The notes: a model not told the origin generated them from the sequence alone. A DNA stretch of 64,000 bases from Rhynchopus euleeides (GCA_963210315.1 OY723292.1:868001-932000), one strand, 5' to 3'. Positions 40,718 to 51,282 are shown, numbered from the stretch's first letter. Translations and numbers: made by a program.

Positions 40718-42738
40718 CAAGGGCTGGCCCCGGTGGTTGGCTGAGGTGTGCGTGTGGGAGTGTTTATCCCTTTTTAAGGTGGGTTGACCCTACACCGGAT
40801 CCTAGCCCACCGCTGTGTGAGAGTGTGGGGGTAGGGGGTAGGGGCAGTGCGCGAATCTAGCGTTGCCGAATAATTCAATGAATTGCCATTATTGCGCATA
40901 CTGGCACAATGTGGTGTGGATGTATCGTCCCCAAAACCATTCATGTGGTGTGCGTGTGCGTGTGGGTGTTGACCACTTTATATGGTGGATTGACCCTGCA
41001 CCGAATCCTAGCCCACCCCCGCCCATTTCTACGTCACAGCAGAGTCCCCATTCGGGTTCGAGTGTGGGGCCACCCCAACTACCCACCCTGTTGAGTGTCT
41101 TCTGCCACGCGCGCCAGGAGGGGTCAGCAGGAGCGGGGGGTGCCGTTTGGAGTGCCCGCAGCTAGGGGCAGCGCTCCGTGTGCCGCAGGCTGTGCCACCG
41201 TTCGGCGCACATCCTGAAGCCTGTGTGCCATACTTCACAACAAAGGCCCTGCAGGCTGGGTGCGTTCTCTCCGGGACCACATCCCTGCAGGCACGGGGGT
41301 GGGGTGGGGTGCCAATGCGGTGAGTGTGTGTGCGCGCTCTTTACCCCCCCTCTCGTCCTTCCCCACCAGAACCCCTTCCCGCGCGGAGCGGTTCCGAACA
41401 TCCTGTAACAAGATCGGGTTGCCCCGCAGCTATCGGTGGGGTTGCGGTTCAACAGAAGGCCCGTATGTTTTTTTTTGAGAAAATATTCCGTTCCGTTCGG
41501 CCTGTTAGGCCCTCGTTCTCAGTGGCACAGCGATGTGTGGTAGTCTAAAGCACGCGCAGCATGATGTGCAGAAAGCGGGGAGGTGATGTCCTGATGGCCC
41601 TGCCCCCTCTGTGTGTGCCTAGCTTGTTCCGCCCCCGCCTTCACAGACCATAACCGTAAACCACATGATGCGACGGAGGTAAGTTAGATTCTCTTTTCCG
41701 ATTTTTGAGATATCCTGGAACGTTATGGCCTGACATTATTCCGGTTGGATATGCTCCACACCCACATCAAGCTTTGGTGTGGTGGAAGTGTTCCCGCGCG
41801 AAGAAGGATTCACGGCCGCCCCTGTGGATGCGCACACCGACATTTTCCGGGTTTTTTACCACAACAGGGAACCTGTCAGTGTCAAAAAGATAGTAGGCAG
41901 CGCTTGGGCAACAAATTCAACCTCCTCATCAGGCTGCGGGGTTGCTTTTGTTTTTGCCCGGATTTGGCGCACAAACAAATTTTTTTGGCCGATTCTGGCC
42001 GGTGGAGCGAAGACCTATACCCTGGACCATGTCACCGGATTCATCAGGCAAACCACGCGAGGTTTGTTTTCCCAGGTTTGCCGCACAAACAACGGTCACA
42101 AAGCAACTTTGGATTTCCCAGACATCGCAGGAAAGAGGAACGCTCTGTCGTTTACTAGCTGTTGTGTTCGAAACGGGACGGCATTACGAGCGTCCGCCGG
42201 AGTGAAAAATAGTCCTGGTGATGTAAGTGGTGTTTCCTGAGACCCCTCCTATCGGAACTTTAAAAGTAACACGTGTTTGAGTGAAGGTTTGAAGCAAAAA
42301 AAATGCGTGGAACCAAAATCATACCTGAATGTTGCCCGATGGACTCATCCGCAGAACACGTCCGGGAGCACCATGGATTCCAATGCCCCGAAACATGCCG
42401 TTTTCGGTTTTTCGGGCCACCTGCGGTGCGCACGGCCCAAAAATGGGGTGAAACAGGTCACAAAAACCAAGAAAAACTGAGTATAAGTACCGGGTTTTTT
42501 TGCCGCCTTCAGAATAAGCTTCAGGTATGACCAAAATCAAGGCCACATCACCCCTGGCATGCTCCATTTAGTTTTTCTCCCAATACGGTACTTGTCGGGC
42601 GGAAATGCAGCGATAGGGGAAGTGCTAGGTGCTTGCCGTCACACACAGTCTTATGCACCTGCGCAATCACACACCAACACAACACTTCCGCAGGCAAAAT
42701 TTTCTGTGTGTGTCGTGCGATCAGCGAAGAACATTTTC
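40718..42738. repeat. Intergenic repeats (families C, D and others)
   Basis: No gene is supported. 41005-41085 matches the sequence that replaced the ankyrin copy 2 tail. 41857-41980 is family C, nearly identical to 8515-8640. 42339-42530 is family D, nearly identical to 57917-58118. The sequence just before the retrotransposon resembles 51390-51440. Confidence 0.55.
42339..42530 (+). repeat. Family D dispersed repeat, copy 1
   Basis: It shares GATGGACTCATCCGCAGAAC, GAAACATGCCGTTTTCGG, GTGAAACAGGTCAC and AGAATAAGCTTCAGGTATG with the second copy at 57917-58118, in the same order and spacing. Confidence 0.75.
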
Positions 42739-42865
42739 TGCAAGAACAGCTAGCTTTTCGCACTAAAAAGACTCGTGGCAGCGTTCGGTATCCTGCACAC
42801 ATGCACTAGCAGGCACCGTTCGTACAAAAAGTTGTTCGTACGTTTAGACCACACACCCTTAAACA

Positions 42866-44275
42866 ATGGCGCAGCTCAGGAAGGTGGATTGGAAGAAAAT
42901 CCCCATTCCCCGCCTTCCTGAGGGACGGCGTGCGGCCCCCCTGCGCCCCAGGTGTGTGTTCCCCCCGTGTCTCATTGTCCACAGGGCTCCGGAGAGTGTC
43001 TCCTGCTGGCGCTGTGGGTGTCGTGCCCGCGCCAGCTGCCCGGAGTGGAAGGAGCTCGCGGGGGAAGAGAACGCCCTCGAGCGTTTTGAGAAAGACCCGG
43101 ATGTTCCTGACTGGTGTTGCCCCCTCTGCGCCTACGCGGTGTCGACAGGGGAAGAGCTCGAGGGGGAGCTGGCGGAGATGAAGGAGGCTGAAGAGCAGGT
43201 GAGTGAGGCGGCGGCGGCGAATGCGGAGACCTTCGAAGTGCCGTTCCAACCTAAAGCCACCTCCCCTGCTGTCGTGCCCCCTCCCTCCCAAACAGGTCCG
43301 CCCCCCCCTGGTGCACAGGCACCCCCCCCAGCACAGGCTGGTCAGGATCCGCGCTCTGCCCCTACAGGGCAGGGTGGCGTGCTTCCTACTCACACGGCCA
43401 CAGGGTCCTCTGTGAACACCCCCACAGGATGGAGCACCACGCTTCCAATGAACACGGCCACAGGGCCAGGGAACACTTTCCCACCTCACTCAGCCACAGG
43501 GCCTGCAGGTGCTCAGCCTGGTGCAGCATACTGGGGCCAGGGCATGATGAGCCCGAGCCCTGAGCAGAGCCAGTGGTTCGGGATGCAGCCGCCCGGCGGC
43601 TGGTCTGGGTACGGAGCACCCACCGGGGTTTTCGGGGGGATTGGAGGAACAGCACCTCCTGCAAGCACAGGCTTCCCCCCTCCTACCAATGCCGCAGCGC
43701 TCTGGCCACAGTACCATGTCCGTCCTGTGCAGATGTTCGATTCGGTCGAGCCATCCAGGGTTGTCACGTGGGGAGAGGCCCTCGGGAACCCCCATCATGT
43801 GGAACACTTGTGGACTCGTCTGATGATGAGACACCCGTGCCCCACAACGGCTACTGAGTCGGGGCACCACCACGAGCGTCGGGTGCTCCTCTCGCTGCTC
43901 CGCATGGTCATCTTCTCCCCTGTGGCCAGGGCCCTTCCGGAGATGCTGCACATCCTGGTCGTTCGGCTGGAGGCCATCCTGCTTCGGGAGGGCTGGATTA
44001 AAGCAGCCTCCCTCAACAAAGACCAGGCAATTGTGGGATCCGGGGAATTCGAGCACAGGCTCGCTTCCCTCCACTTCTCCGAATGCACGCGCGAGAAGTT
44101 TGCTGCGGCCCAGTCGGAGGCCAGGGCTACCGCGGCACGGCACAGGCCCCCGGCGAACCCGAGCCCGGGAAACCGCCAGTACCCTCAGCACAACCAGGGA
44201 TCCGGACGCGCCGCCGGCCACAAGAGGAAGGGTGGGGATTTTCAGCACCCCCAGCGCCCTCGACCGTCACAGTGA
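42866..44275 (+). CDS. Gag-like ORF1 of the tyrosine-recombinase element
   Basis: This encodes 469 residues from ATG 42866, 127 bases inside the left repeat. The N-terminus carries a cysteine-rich cluster (SCWRCGCRARASC, then DWCCPLCAY) that could bind zinc. An acidic helix with EEQVSEAAAANAE lies near residue 115, followed by a long P/T/G-rich stretch with imperfect repeats around TATG-S/P and NTPTG. The C-terminal 170 residues are helical and end in a basic, glutamine-rich tail (KRKGGDFQHPQRPRPSQ). Position and composition match the gag-like proteins of such elements; there is no sequence-level proof. The stop TGA is in the same frame as the recombinase that follows. Confidence 0.7.
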   Translation: MAQLRKVDWKKIPIPRLPEGRRAAPLRPRCVFPPCLIVHRAPESVSCWRCGCRARASCPEWKELAGEENALERFEKDPDVPDWCCPLCAYAVSTGEELEGELAEMKEAEEQVSEAAAANAETFEVPFQPKATSPAVVPPPSQTGPPPPGAQAPPPAQAGQDPRSAPTGQGGVLPTHTATGSSVNTPTGWSTTLPMNTATGPGNTFPPHSATGPAGAQPGAAYWGQGMMSPSPEQSQWFGMQPPGGWSGYGAPTGVFGGIGGTAPPASTGFPPPTNAAALWPQYHVRPVQMFDSVEPSRVVTWGEALGNPHHVEHLWTRLMMRHPCPTTATESGHHHERRVLLSLLRMVIFSPVARALPEMLHILVVRLEAILLREGWIKAASLNKDQAIVGSGEFEHRLASLHFSECTREKFAAAQSEARATAARHRPPANPSPGNRQYPQHNQGSGRAAGHKRKGGDFQHPQRPRPSQ

Positions 44276-45181
44276 CTCGACCCGTGGGGCCCCCTCCTCG
44301 AAAGACACCAGATCCGCCGACCGGCCCCAGAGGTGTCCGAGGAGGTGTTCAGCGAGCTGGAGCTGGACACCAGCACGTTTCTGGCGACGTGCTACCGGGA
44401 CAGTTCGCTCCGGGCCATGGTATCGGTGGAGGCCCGAGCGCGCCAGTTCCGACAACAGCTCGAGGTGCACGACCCGCACGTGGACCCCGAGAGAGCCTTT
44501 CTGATGTGGCTCAGGACCCTACTGCAACAAGGACAGATCAGCGCGGCCAGTGCCCGGCAGTACTTAACATATCACAGGATGTCAAAAATACCCCCCCAGG
44601 AGGCGTTCCGCCGGGCCACACTGCAGATTCCCCCCCCGAAGAGGGCCGAACCGACAACCATTTCGCAAGTGCAGGTCTTCAACGCAGTTTACACCCCGCC
44701 GTTGTCCCGGGCCGCAGTGGCACTCGCTCTACAGTGGAGCACGGGATGCAGATGGAGCGACCTGGAGAGGCTCCGCAGCTGCGATATCCGTTTCCTGGCC
44801 TCCGGCGACATCATGGTGACTTTCCTGGGCGGCAAGACAGACCTACACTGGAGGGGCCAGGCCCTCATGCTCCCCGCGAAGGGCAAGTACATCGGGCTGC
44901 TTCGACGGTGGGTCGCTCATCGCCAGTCTCAGAGTCCGGAGGGTGCCCTGTTCCAAGGGCTGAAGTACACAGAGTACAACACTTTCCTCCGGCAGTCTCT
45001 GCACATTCTGTCGCATGGGGTCAGACGGAGCGCCCTGAAGAGGGCGGCAGAGGTGGCGGGCCAGGCTTCTGCCCAACTGCTGGCTCGGCACCGCAATCCG
45101 ACTTCGACCGAAGGATACCTCCCTCACCATCTCTGGCAGACGACGGTGCAGTCGAAGGAAGCGACACAGACTCTACAGTGA
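44276..45181 (+). CDS. Tyrosine recombinase of the retrotransposon
   Basis: The open frame resumes immediately after the gag stop and in the same frame, and runs to 45181. No ATG lies near its start; the first GTG is at 44333. It is therefore probably made by readthrough of the TGA or by an unusual start. Counting from 44333, the recombinase signature is complete: R140 in TGCRWSDLERL, H228-x-x-R231 in SHGVRRSALK, H253 in LARHRNPTSTEGYL and the nucleophile Y262. The enzyme cuts and rejoins DNA through a 3'-phosphotyrosine and integrates circular element copies. Its end overlaps the start of the RT frame. Confidence 0.85.
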   Translation, partial: LDPWGPLLERHQIRRPAPEVSEEVFSELELDTSTFLATCYRDSSLRAMVSVEARARQFRQQLEVHDPHVDPERAFLMWLRTLLQQGQISAASARQYLTYHRMSKIPPQEAFRRATLQIPPPKRAEPTTISQVQVFNAVYTPPLSRAAVALALQWSTGCRWSDLERLRSCDIRFLASGDIMVTFLGGKTDLHWRGQALMLPAKGKYIGLLRRWVAHRQSQSPEGALFQGLKYTEYNTFLRQSLHILSHGVRRSALKRAAEVAGQASAQLLARHRNPTSTEGYLPHHLWQTTVQSKEATQTLQ

Positions 45182-46760
45182 GTGACTCGGGGGATTCGCT
45201 TGCCTCAGTGGGCAGCGTGTATCGGGCGGCGCCTTTCCGCCTGTTTCTAAAAGGATATGACTATGCAACGGCCTGGGCTGATGCTCATTTCGCCGCTGCA
45301 CCAAGAGCCGCCTACGAAGGGGTCATTTCTGAGGCTACCCGCACCACCATCTACATCGAGGATATGCTGAGGGCCTTCCCTGCCTTGCGTGAGAACTTCC
45401 AGTGGTTCCGCGATGCCGAATTCCTCACACGCCGGGTGAATTTCAACCTGAAGCCACGGCCAGGCCCCCCGAACACCAGGATAGTGCCACACGTGGAGCG
45501 TCTTGACTCCCTGGGCATTACGGAGCCCTCCCCGAAGGCTGTCTCCGGGGTCACGTGGTATCAGGGGGTGTTCTGTGTCCCGAAGAAAGTGCCGGGTGCC
45601 CTGCGGTTATTATGTCATGCAGGGCTATCAACGACGCCCTGGATATGTCTGACCTCCCCCGCTGCCAGTTGCCCTCATACGACGAGATTCTGGCTACCGT
45701 ATTCAGTGGAACCCTGGTCATGCAGTTTGACTTCAAATCCTTCTTTTTTCAATTCGATGTTCCCCTCGAAGTGCGCCACTTCTTCGGTTTTCGGGCCTGT
45801 CAACGTCATCGCCGCATGACCCGGCTACCAATGGGGTACGCACCGGCGCCCCAGGCGGCCCAGGCGGTGACAAACCTACTCGTGCAGGAGAGCTGTGCCA
45901 ATGTCGAGGCACAGGGCCTGGCGTGGATCGACAACGCGATCTTCAGCGGCGACAGCAGCGCGCTGTTCCAGGTACACGAGACGTTCACAACGCTGTGCAG
46001 AAGGTATCAGGTGGTCATCGGAGAATACGAATCCCCCGCTGCATACACTACACTCCTGGGGATTGAGGTTAACCTGCGGCTGCGCCAATGGCGCATGGAT
46101 CCTGCGTGGGTTGCGAAGACGCTTCCAGCAGCCCGTGCCCTGCTGGCGCTGGGCCGGGCCCCCCTACGTTTGTGGTGGCAGATCAGCGGAGCTTTCCTGT
46201 GGAGGTTTCTTGCACTGCGTCTACCACTGCACGGCGCCCTGAAGATCCTCACGTGGATGTCGACTACCTCCCAACTCCGCCTTCCCTGGGACAATCTGTA
46301 CACGCTCTCTGACGAGGTGTCTCGGGCTCTGCATCAACAGACGGAGTCTCTGGCACAGAACCCATGGCAGTCATGGTCAAGGCGGGAGCTCCCGACGGTT
46401 CAGGTCGTGTGCGATGCCAGCCTGTCGGGGTGGGCCGTGGTGCTGGACGATTTACAAGCTCACCACGGTAAGTTCTGGGGCGACCTCCGCGGGGAGACTA
46501 TATACATGGAGGAGCTCTTCGCTGCTTACAAGGCCGTGAAACTAGTCTGTAGCAGGCACCGATGGGAGAACCACCGTATCATCTTGTTTGGCGACAACCA
46601 GGCGGTTATCGGAGCCATCCGGAAGGGAGTGTCACACGTCGTCGGGGCACAGCACTGGCTTGATGGGATCTGCCAGCTTGCGGAAGCTCACGGATGCAGG
46701 GTCGACCCCGAATACGTCAAGTCGAGCGATAACATTGCTGATCAGTATACGCGTTTATGA
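45120..46760 (+). CDS. Reverse transcriptase plus RNase H, frame-interrupted
   Basis: The RT N-terminal part (VSDSGDSLASVGSVYRAAP through YQGVFCVPKKV) is read in one frame to about 45602. The rest continues one base back, in another frame, to the stop at 46760. A single lost G in a GGG run would explain this; a programmed -1 shift is possible. RT motifs are VMQFDFKSFFFQF (first catalytic Asp), LPMGYAPAPQAAQ, and WIDNAIFSG at 45924-45950, where Asn replaces the second Asp of the usual DD pair. RNase H follows with VCDASLSG, YMEELFAAY, LFGDNQAVIG and SSDNIADQYT, giving the D-E-D-D set. The start is uncertain because it overlaps the recombinase. Confidence 0.8.
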
Positions 46761-46793
46761 TGAAAAGGAGGGGGGAGGAAAAATAAAAAGTGA

Positions 46794-46949
46794 CCGTTCG
46801 TACAAACAAAGAACGCAACTCCAAGTCTTTTTTGCAAGAACAGCTAGCTTTTCGCACTAAAAAGACTCGTGGCAGCGTTCGGTATCCTGCACACATGCAC
46901 TAGCAGGCACCGTTCGTACAAACAAAGAACGCAACTCCAAGTCTTTTTT
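46794..46949 (+). repeat. Right-end B1-A2-B2 split direct repeats
   Basis: B1 at 46794-46833 and B2 at 46910-46949 are identical 40-base units (CCGTTCGTACAAACAAAGAA, then CGCAACTCCAAGTC and a T run). Between them A2 repeats the left end of the element. Confidence 0.9.
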
Positions 46950-48418
46950 CATTGGCCTTTCGTACTCCTTCGCGAATGATCCTGCACGACTCCCAGCTGT
47001 ATTTGTTGCAGCTTTACGTTTTTTTTTCCGTTCTGCCCCTTTTCGTTCCGGTTTGTTCTTGGATCTACAACCCCGAGCCCCCCGCCCCCGTCACCAACCA
47101 CCCCCCCCCCCCCCTCGGCGGCGCCTCCCACCTGGCATCGCAAATGCCATCTGGAATGGCAGCTGTGGAACCAGCAGTAATCCTCTTCGCAAGGGCCTCT
47201 GCCCTGTGTCAAATCGTGTCAGCATGACGCCTATTTTGTTCAAAGGAGTGTTTTGTTTTATTTTATTTTTGGTGGAATGGCCGGAATCGTTCATCCCAGC
47301 ACAGTCAGCCGGTCTTCGCTACAGCGCCGAAAAAGGTGCGCTGTTGGGGGGCCTTCGCTACCAGTCACAGCTCGTCAGCCAGTGAGGGGAAGCGGGCCGT
47401 GGCTCACTTGTCCTCACTCAGTCACACCTGGTAGTGAGGGCCCCTTGGTCTCCTATTTATTGAGGTGAATATTCGCCGAAGAATTGCCAAGAACGAAGAC
47501 CCCCTCCTCAGTTTGGGATGCAATACGGAGTTGGAGACACTCCCTGAACCCTATCGTGCCGCCGTTTCATCTGCAAAGCGCAGCGTGGGTGGGGGGGTGG
47601 TGGGGGCATGTCCCCCGGTTCTGTGCCCCATTTCTGTTGCACTTTATTGTGCTATCACGAACCCAGTTGGGTCGTGGCACTCTGGCCCATCGATAAATCA
47701 GAAACCACGTGGTGTTCGCACTGGCCATGCTGCACCGCAACATGCCAATAATTGAAAGAAAAAAATGGAAGAGAAACAATAGGCAACGCACGCCGCTGGC
47801 CTGGAGAACCCGAAACCGGCAGAGAATGCAGTGAATACACGGGGGAGGTGCTCGGATGATTGCCGTCACACACACAGCCTCCTGTGCCTGCCAATCGCAC
47901 GCCACAATTCTGCATGTGTTTTTTTTGGGCGCGTGGGAGGGAAAATATCACTTTCCTCGTGAGGGTGTTCCGCGTTCGAAGAACGAAGAACCCCCTGTCG
48001 TTGCACCCCTGAGGATGGCTCGATTGTGATTCACTCGGGTTGCATTAGTTTTTCGCCATGATCGTGAGGGAGGATGGTCTCGCTTTGCTAGGATCTCACC
48101 CACTCCCCCTCACCCTCGCCTTCACACAGGCGAGGGGGCCTGGGTGTGGAAGCGGCAATCAGAATATTATATAGCCACCTGGATGTGAGGCGATTCCTCA
48201 CACAAAAAAAAACAAGAATAGATCCGGGATGGTGGATAGGAAAAATGGGGTGGGAAATATGTTGGCGGTGGCGCCGAACACCCTCGCAGACAGGCGATAT
48301 TTTGTCTGCGAGGGTGTGAGGCCACTTTCCCTGCCTACTTTCTTCGTCAGCCCCCAGAGAATCTCGACTGCAAGGAGCAGATGTTCTCTCCTGCGGCCTC
48401 CGGCGGCTGGGGGGCTCC
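46950..48418. repeat. Intergenic region with family E element
   Basis: No gene is supported. 47346-47444 is a family E inverted-repeat element (GGGGGCCTTCGCTACCAGTC and TGGTAGTGAGGGCCCC ends). 48275-48325 has an inverted ACCCTCGCAGACA/TGTCTGCGAGGGT pair. A GC hairpin repeat begins at 48377 and is broken at 48418 by hAT-2. Confidence 0.5.
48377..48418 (+). repeat. GC hairpin repeat, copy 5, left half
   Basis: CAGATGTTCTCTCCTGCGGC and CTCCGGCGGCTGGGGGGCTC continue, after removal of the 2640-bp hAT-2 insertion and one duplicated octamer, with CGCCCCCCAGACCCCCCTGT at 51067. Confidence 0.85.
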
Positions 48419-51058
48419 CAGTGTTGTTAGAAACCGAGTTTTAAACATTTTAAACGTTTTAAAGTTTAAAACGCCGTTTTAAATTATTTAAAACGGGGTT
48501 TAAAACGGGGTTTAAAACGGCAAAAAACCCTGCAAAATATAGGGGGAGTCTGGTGCCCCTGACGACCCCATATTGCGTAGTTTGTGCGTAGTGAAAAGGG
48601 GGGGGGGGGTCTCATTTTTTGATTTACTCAGCCATTCTCTGTCTCTATGCCGGGACCCCAAACTCAAGGAGTTCTTGCTGTTCCGGGGTCAGTGAGGGTG
48701 CAGGCGCTTCAGGTGCTGCAGGTTCTTCAGGTGCTGCAGCGCTGGCAGCCTTCGGTGCGGGTTTCGACGCAGTCTTTGCAGGTCTCTTTGGGGGTGCCCT
48801 TTGGCGCGGTGCCTGCTTCAGCTCGTCGGGTGGAAGCATCAACGCATCATTAAGCGGTGCCTGCTTCAGCTCCTCCGGGTGGAAGCGTCAACGCATCATT
48901 AAGGAAGAAGGAAGCACAGTTGCTACGCTTTTTTGCAGCTGCAGGAAACGACACCATACCCAACAACAATCCCCAGACCGTCGAGGGAGAGTGGGCGCCT
49001 GGATCCCGTGACACAGATCTCTAGTGCCGTTGTGATCCCCTCGGATAACGTCTCCTGGACGTTGTCAGCGGAGGTTGCCTGTGTGGCGGTGACCTCCGTA
49101 TACCCCGCGGGATCCAGTGCCAGTAGCGCCTTCTTCAGCTTTTCGTCGACCCCTCGGCCGACGCTCTCCTTGATGTCAAGGGCCACCTTCAGGGTGGCAC
49201 CTCGCAGCGCCCTGAAGGCTGTGATCGTATCATCATTCACAATCTCGAGGGTGTTCTACGCGGCTCCTGGAACTCACTTCCTTCTCAGGTGTTTCTGGGC
49301 ATGGGGCAACCTTGCCCAGGTGTTTCTGGAGTCCCGCCCCACATGTCGTGCGTTCTTTCGTACGGTGTATAGTGAGTTCTGGCAATAATTTTTTGCTCGG
49401 TCAGCGCAGTGCCTCCAGTCCTGTCTCAGTAGCCACACAGAAAGGGGGACCAAAAAAAACTGGGGGGGGACCAAAAAGCGAGACCCCCCCCCCAGATTGC
49501 GTAGTTTGTGCGTAGTGAAAAAGGGGTAAATCAGGGGCACCAGGGAGACTTTTCGATTTTTTTTTCTGGAACCCAAAATTGATCGTTTTGGGCCATCTGA
49601 GGCCATCTTCGGCAAAAAAATCCAATTTTGAGGCTCCCTGGGGGTCCCAAATGGGTGAACAAATTCCCTGTGTGAAATAGCCTATTGCAGGCCTTTTGAG
49701 CATGATCAGGCAAACACAGCTGTGTGGCAGGGCTTTCTGCGAAAATTCGCCTCCTGGTGAAGTGGGCTACTTTTCACCCTCCATTCACCCTGGCCTCAAC
49801 CCGTTCCTCTGCTCACCCTGACGCAAGCTCATGCCCTCATCGTTGACAATCACCCAGAAAAGATTCAGGATGGTACAGTACAGACTCGGGTGCACGAACG
49901 ATCCAACGGTGGTGCCTGTTTGACTTGCTGGTGTATGGTTGATCATTGCTTGTTACGTACATGTCGCTTTCTCAGCGCCCCCGCCTTCACCGAAACCCGA
50001 TGCCCAACACGAGCGGTGTGGCGCCCGTGGTACTGACCCCTTCGGACCTTAACTCCAGCGGTAGCCGCCGGCTTTCTTCAAAGAAACTCATCGATGACGT
50101 CCCCCCAGAGTGCAGGTTCCTGCTGCCTACCCACGATCATTAGGGTGCCGAGAGAATGGCTAGGTGATCAATAATTGTCCCAAACACTAGCTTGGCAACA
50201 GCCAGAGCAACCCCAGGTGGGGCGCAGCCGAGTGCTGCAACCATCGTTCTGACAGCAACAACATCACCTGGCTGTCTTGTTGAACACAGCCGTGATGAAG
50301 CTGGCTGCACTTCCTGTTTGGAGTTCATCGGGATCCGTTCTGCAAAAGTGAAAGTTGGAGGCAAAGAATACATGATGAGGATGGTTACGCCTTTTGTAGG
50401 CTTCTCTCGATCAGAGAAGTCGGGCGTCCATAGGAGAGTAAAGAGAATACAGATATGCTCCTCTCAAAGAGGGGCAGGCCAAAGGTAGGCTCCAGGTGGC
50501 AACTGGAACTGTGCAACTTTTCCAGAAGGTGCTTCCAGGACTGTCGAAGGAGCTGGTGGAGTTCGCTGGGTCCATTGCCACCCCCATCATGGTGATCGGC
50601 CTTCAACCTGCGACTTTGTATCATGGATTCAGCTCAAAAGGGTGCACATCGAGTGATGCAAGATGAAGATTCGACACTCCAGAAATATGCTGATGTCAAA
50701 CTGCATTATTCCTGAGAACAACGGAGGGGGTGTGCCAACTGATGCCGGTGCGATTGATGCAACCCTCACCACAACGTCAGTGCCACCTATTTTCCACCAA
50801 TAATGTGTCCGCTGTGACAGGAATGCAGGAATAATCACCCAGAATATGAGCTGGGGGGCCTCAGGGGGCATGGAAATTTTTTTTTGGCCGAAATTTTTTT
50901 TTTGGTGTGAAAACACCACAGAAACGCCCTGTTTTAACCCCCGTTTTAAACTCCGTTTTAAATTAATTTAAAACGCGTTTTAATTTAAAACATTTAAAAC
51001 ATTTAAAACGTTTAAAACGTTTAAAACGTAAAGTTTTAAATGGGGGCTAACAACAATG
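48419..51058. mobile_element. hAT element hAT-2, non-autonomous, with captured sequence
   Basis: The element is 2640 bp. The left end CAGTGTTGTTAG and right end CTAACAACAATG are inverted repeats matching at 11 of 12 positions. The octamer GGGGCTCC occurs at 48411-48418 and again at 51059-51066, an exact 8-bp target duplication. Arrays of GTTTAAAACG words lie just inside both ends (48441-48526 and 50930-51036), typical of hAT subterminal repeats. No transposase is recognisable; the interior holds a minus-strand coding-like fragment and other unassigned sequence. Mobilisation in trans by the transposase at 24763 is possible but not shown. Confidence 0.88.
48645..49258 (-). pseudogene. Captured gene fragment inside hAT-2
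   Basis: On the minus strand about 100 codons upstream of 48923 read like a genuine protein (GATLKVALDIKESVGRG, KLKKALLALDPAGYTEV, ETLSEGITTALEIC). No ATG precedes them before a stop. In another frame, 48645-48842 encodes an A/P/K-rich tail (PPDELKQAPRQRAPPKRP). Between them a 48-bp unit is duplicated in tandem (48808 and 48856), which shifts the frame. I do not recognise the protein. This looks like a piece of a host gene carried by a transposon, but an element-specific protein cannot be excluded. Confidence 0.4.
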
Positions 51059-51214
51059 GGGGCTCCGCCCCCCAGACCCCCCTGTGCCGTGCAACCAAGT
51101 CTTGCTGTTCTGTCAGCTCAGACAGGCCTGGTAGGCAGTTGTCGTTGAGGTGAATGGTCCTTGTCACCGCAACCAAAGGGAGATGGACGCAGCCCAGAAA
51201 CCATCCGCCACAAA

Positions 51215-51282
51215 GAACAGATGTTCGCTACCGTGGCCTCCGGCGGCTGGGGGGGGCGGAGCCCCCCAGACCCCCCTGTGTG
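51215..51282 (+). repeat. GC hairpin repeat, copy 6, loop inverted
   Basis: The flanks ACAGATGTTCGCTACCGTGG and CCTCCGGCGGCTGG are normal, but the hairpin centre reads GGGGGGCGGAGCCCCCC, the reverse complement of the other copies' GGGGGGCTCCGCCCCCC. Confidence 0.85.

Larger units (their letters stand above)
42739..46949 (+). mobile_element. Tyrosine-recombinase retrotransposon (VIPER/Ngaro type)
   Basis: The element is 4.2 kb. The ends are split direct repeats. A1 (42739 to about 42828, TGCAAGAACAGCTAGC onward) recurs as A2 (46833-46922). A2 is flanked by two copies of B (46794-46833 and 46910-46949, CCGTTCGTACAAACAAAGAA onward). This A1 - genes - B1 A2 B2 plan is typical of Ngaro-like tyrosine-recombinase elements. 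Coding order is gag-like, tyrosine recombinase, then RT-RNase H, as described for VIPER of trypanosomes. The recombinase presumably integrates a circular DNA copy, so no target duplication is expected, and none is seen. Confidence 0.85.

Noticed and set aside
44083..45100. Upstream part of the long frame overlapping gag and recombinase
   Set aside because: It is an out-of-frame shadow of the recombinase; only the part after about 45120 is the RT N-terminus.
50255..50373. QPGDVVAV-like reading on the minus strand inside hAT-2, resembling blade 6 of the WD40 family
   Set aside because: The match covers about 20 bases and does not extend on either side, so capture of a WD40 fragment is not supported.
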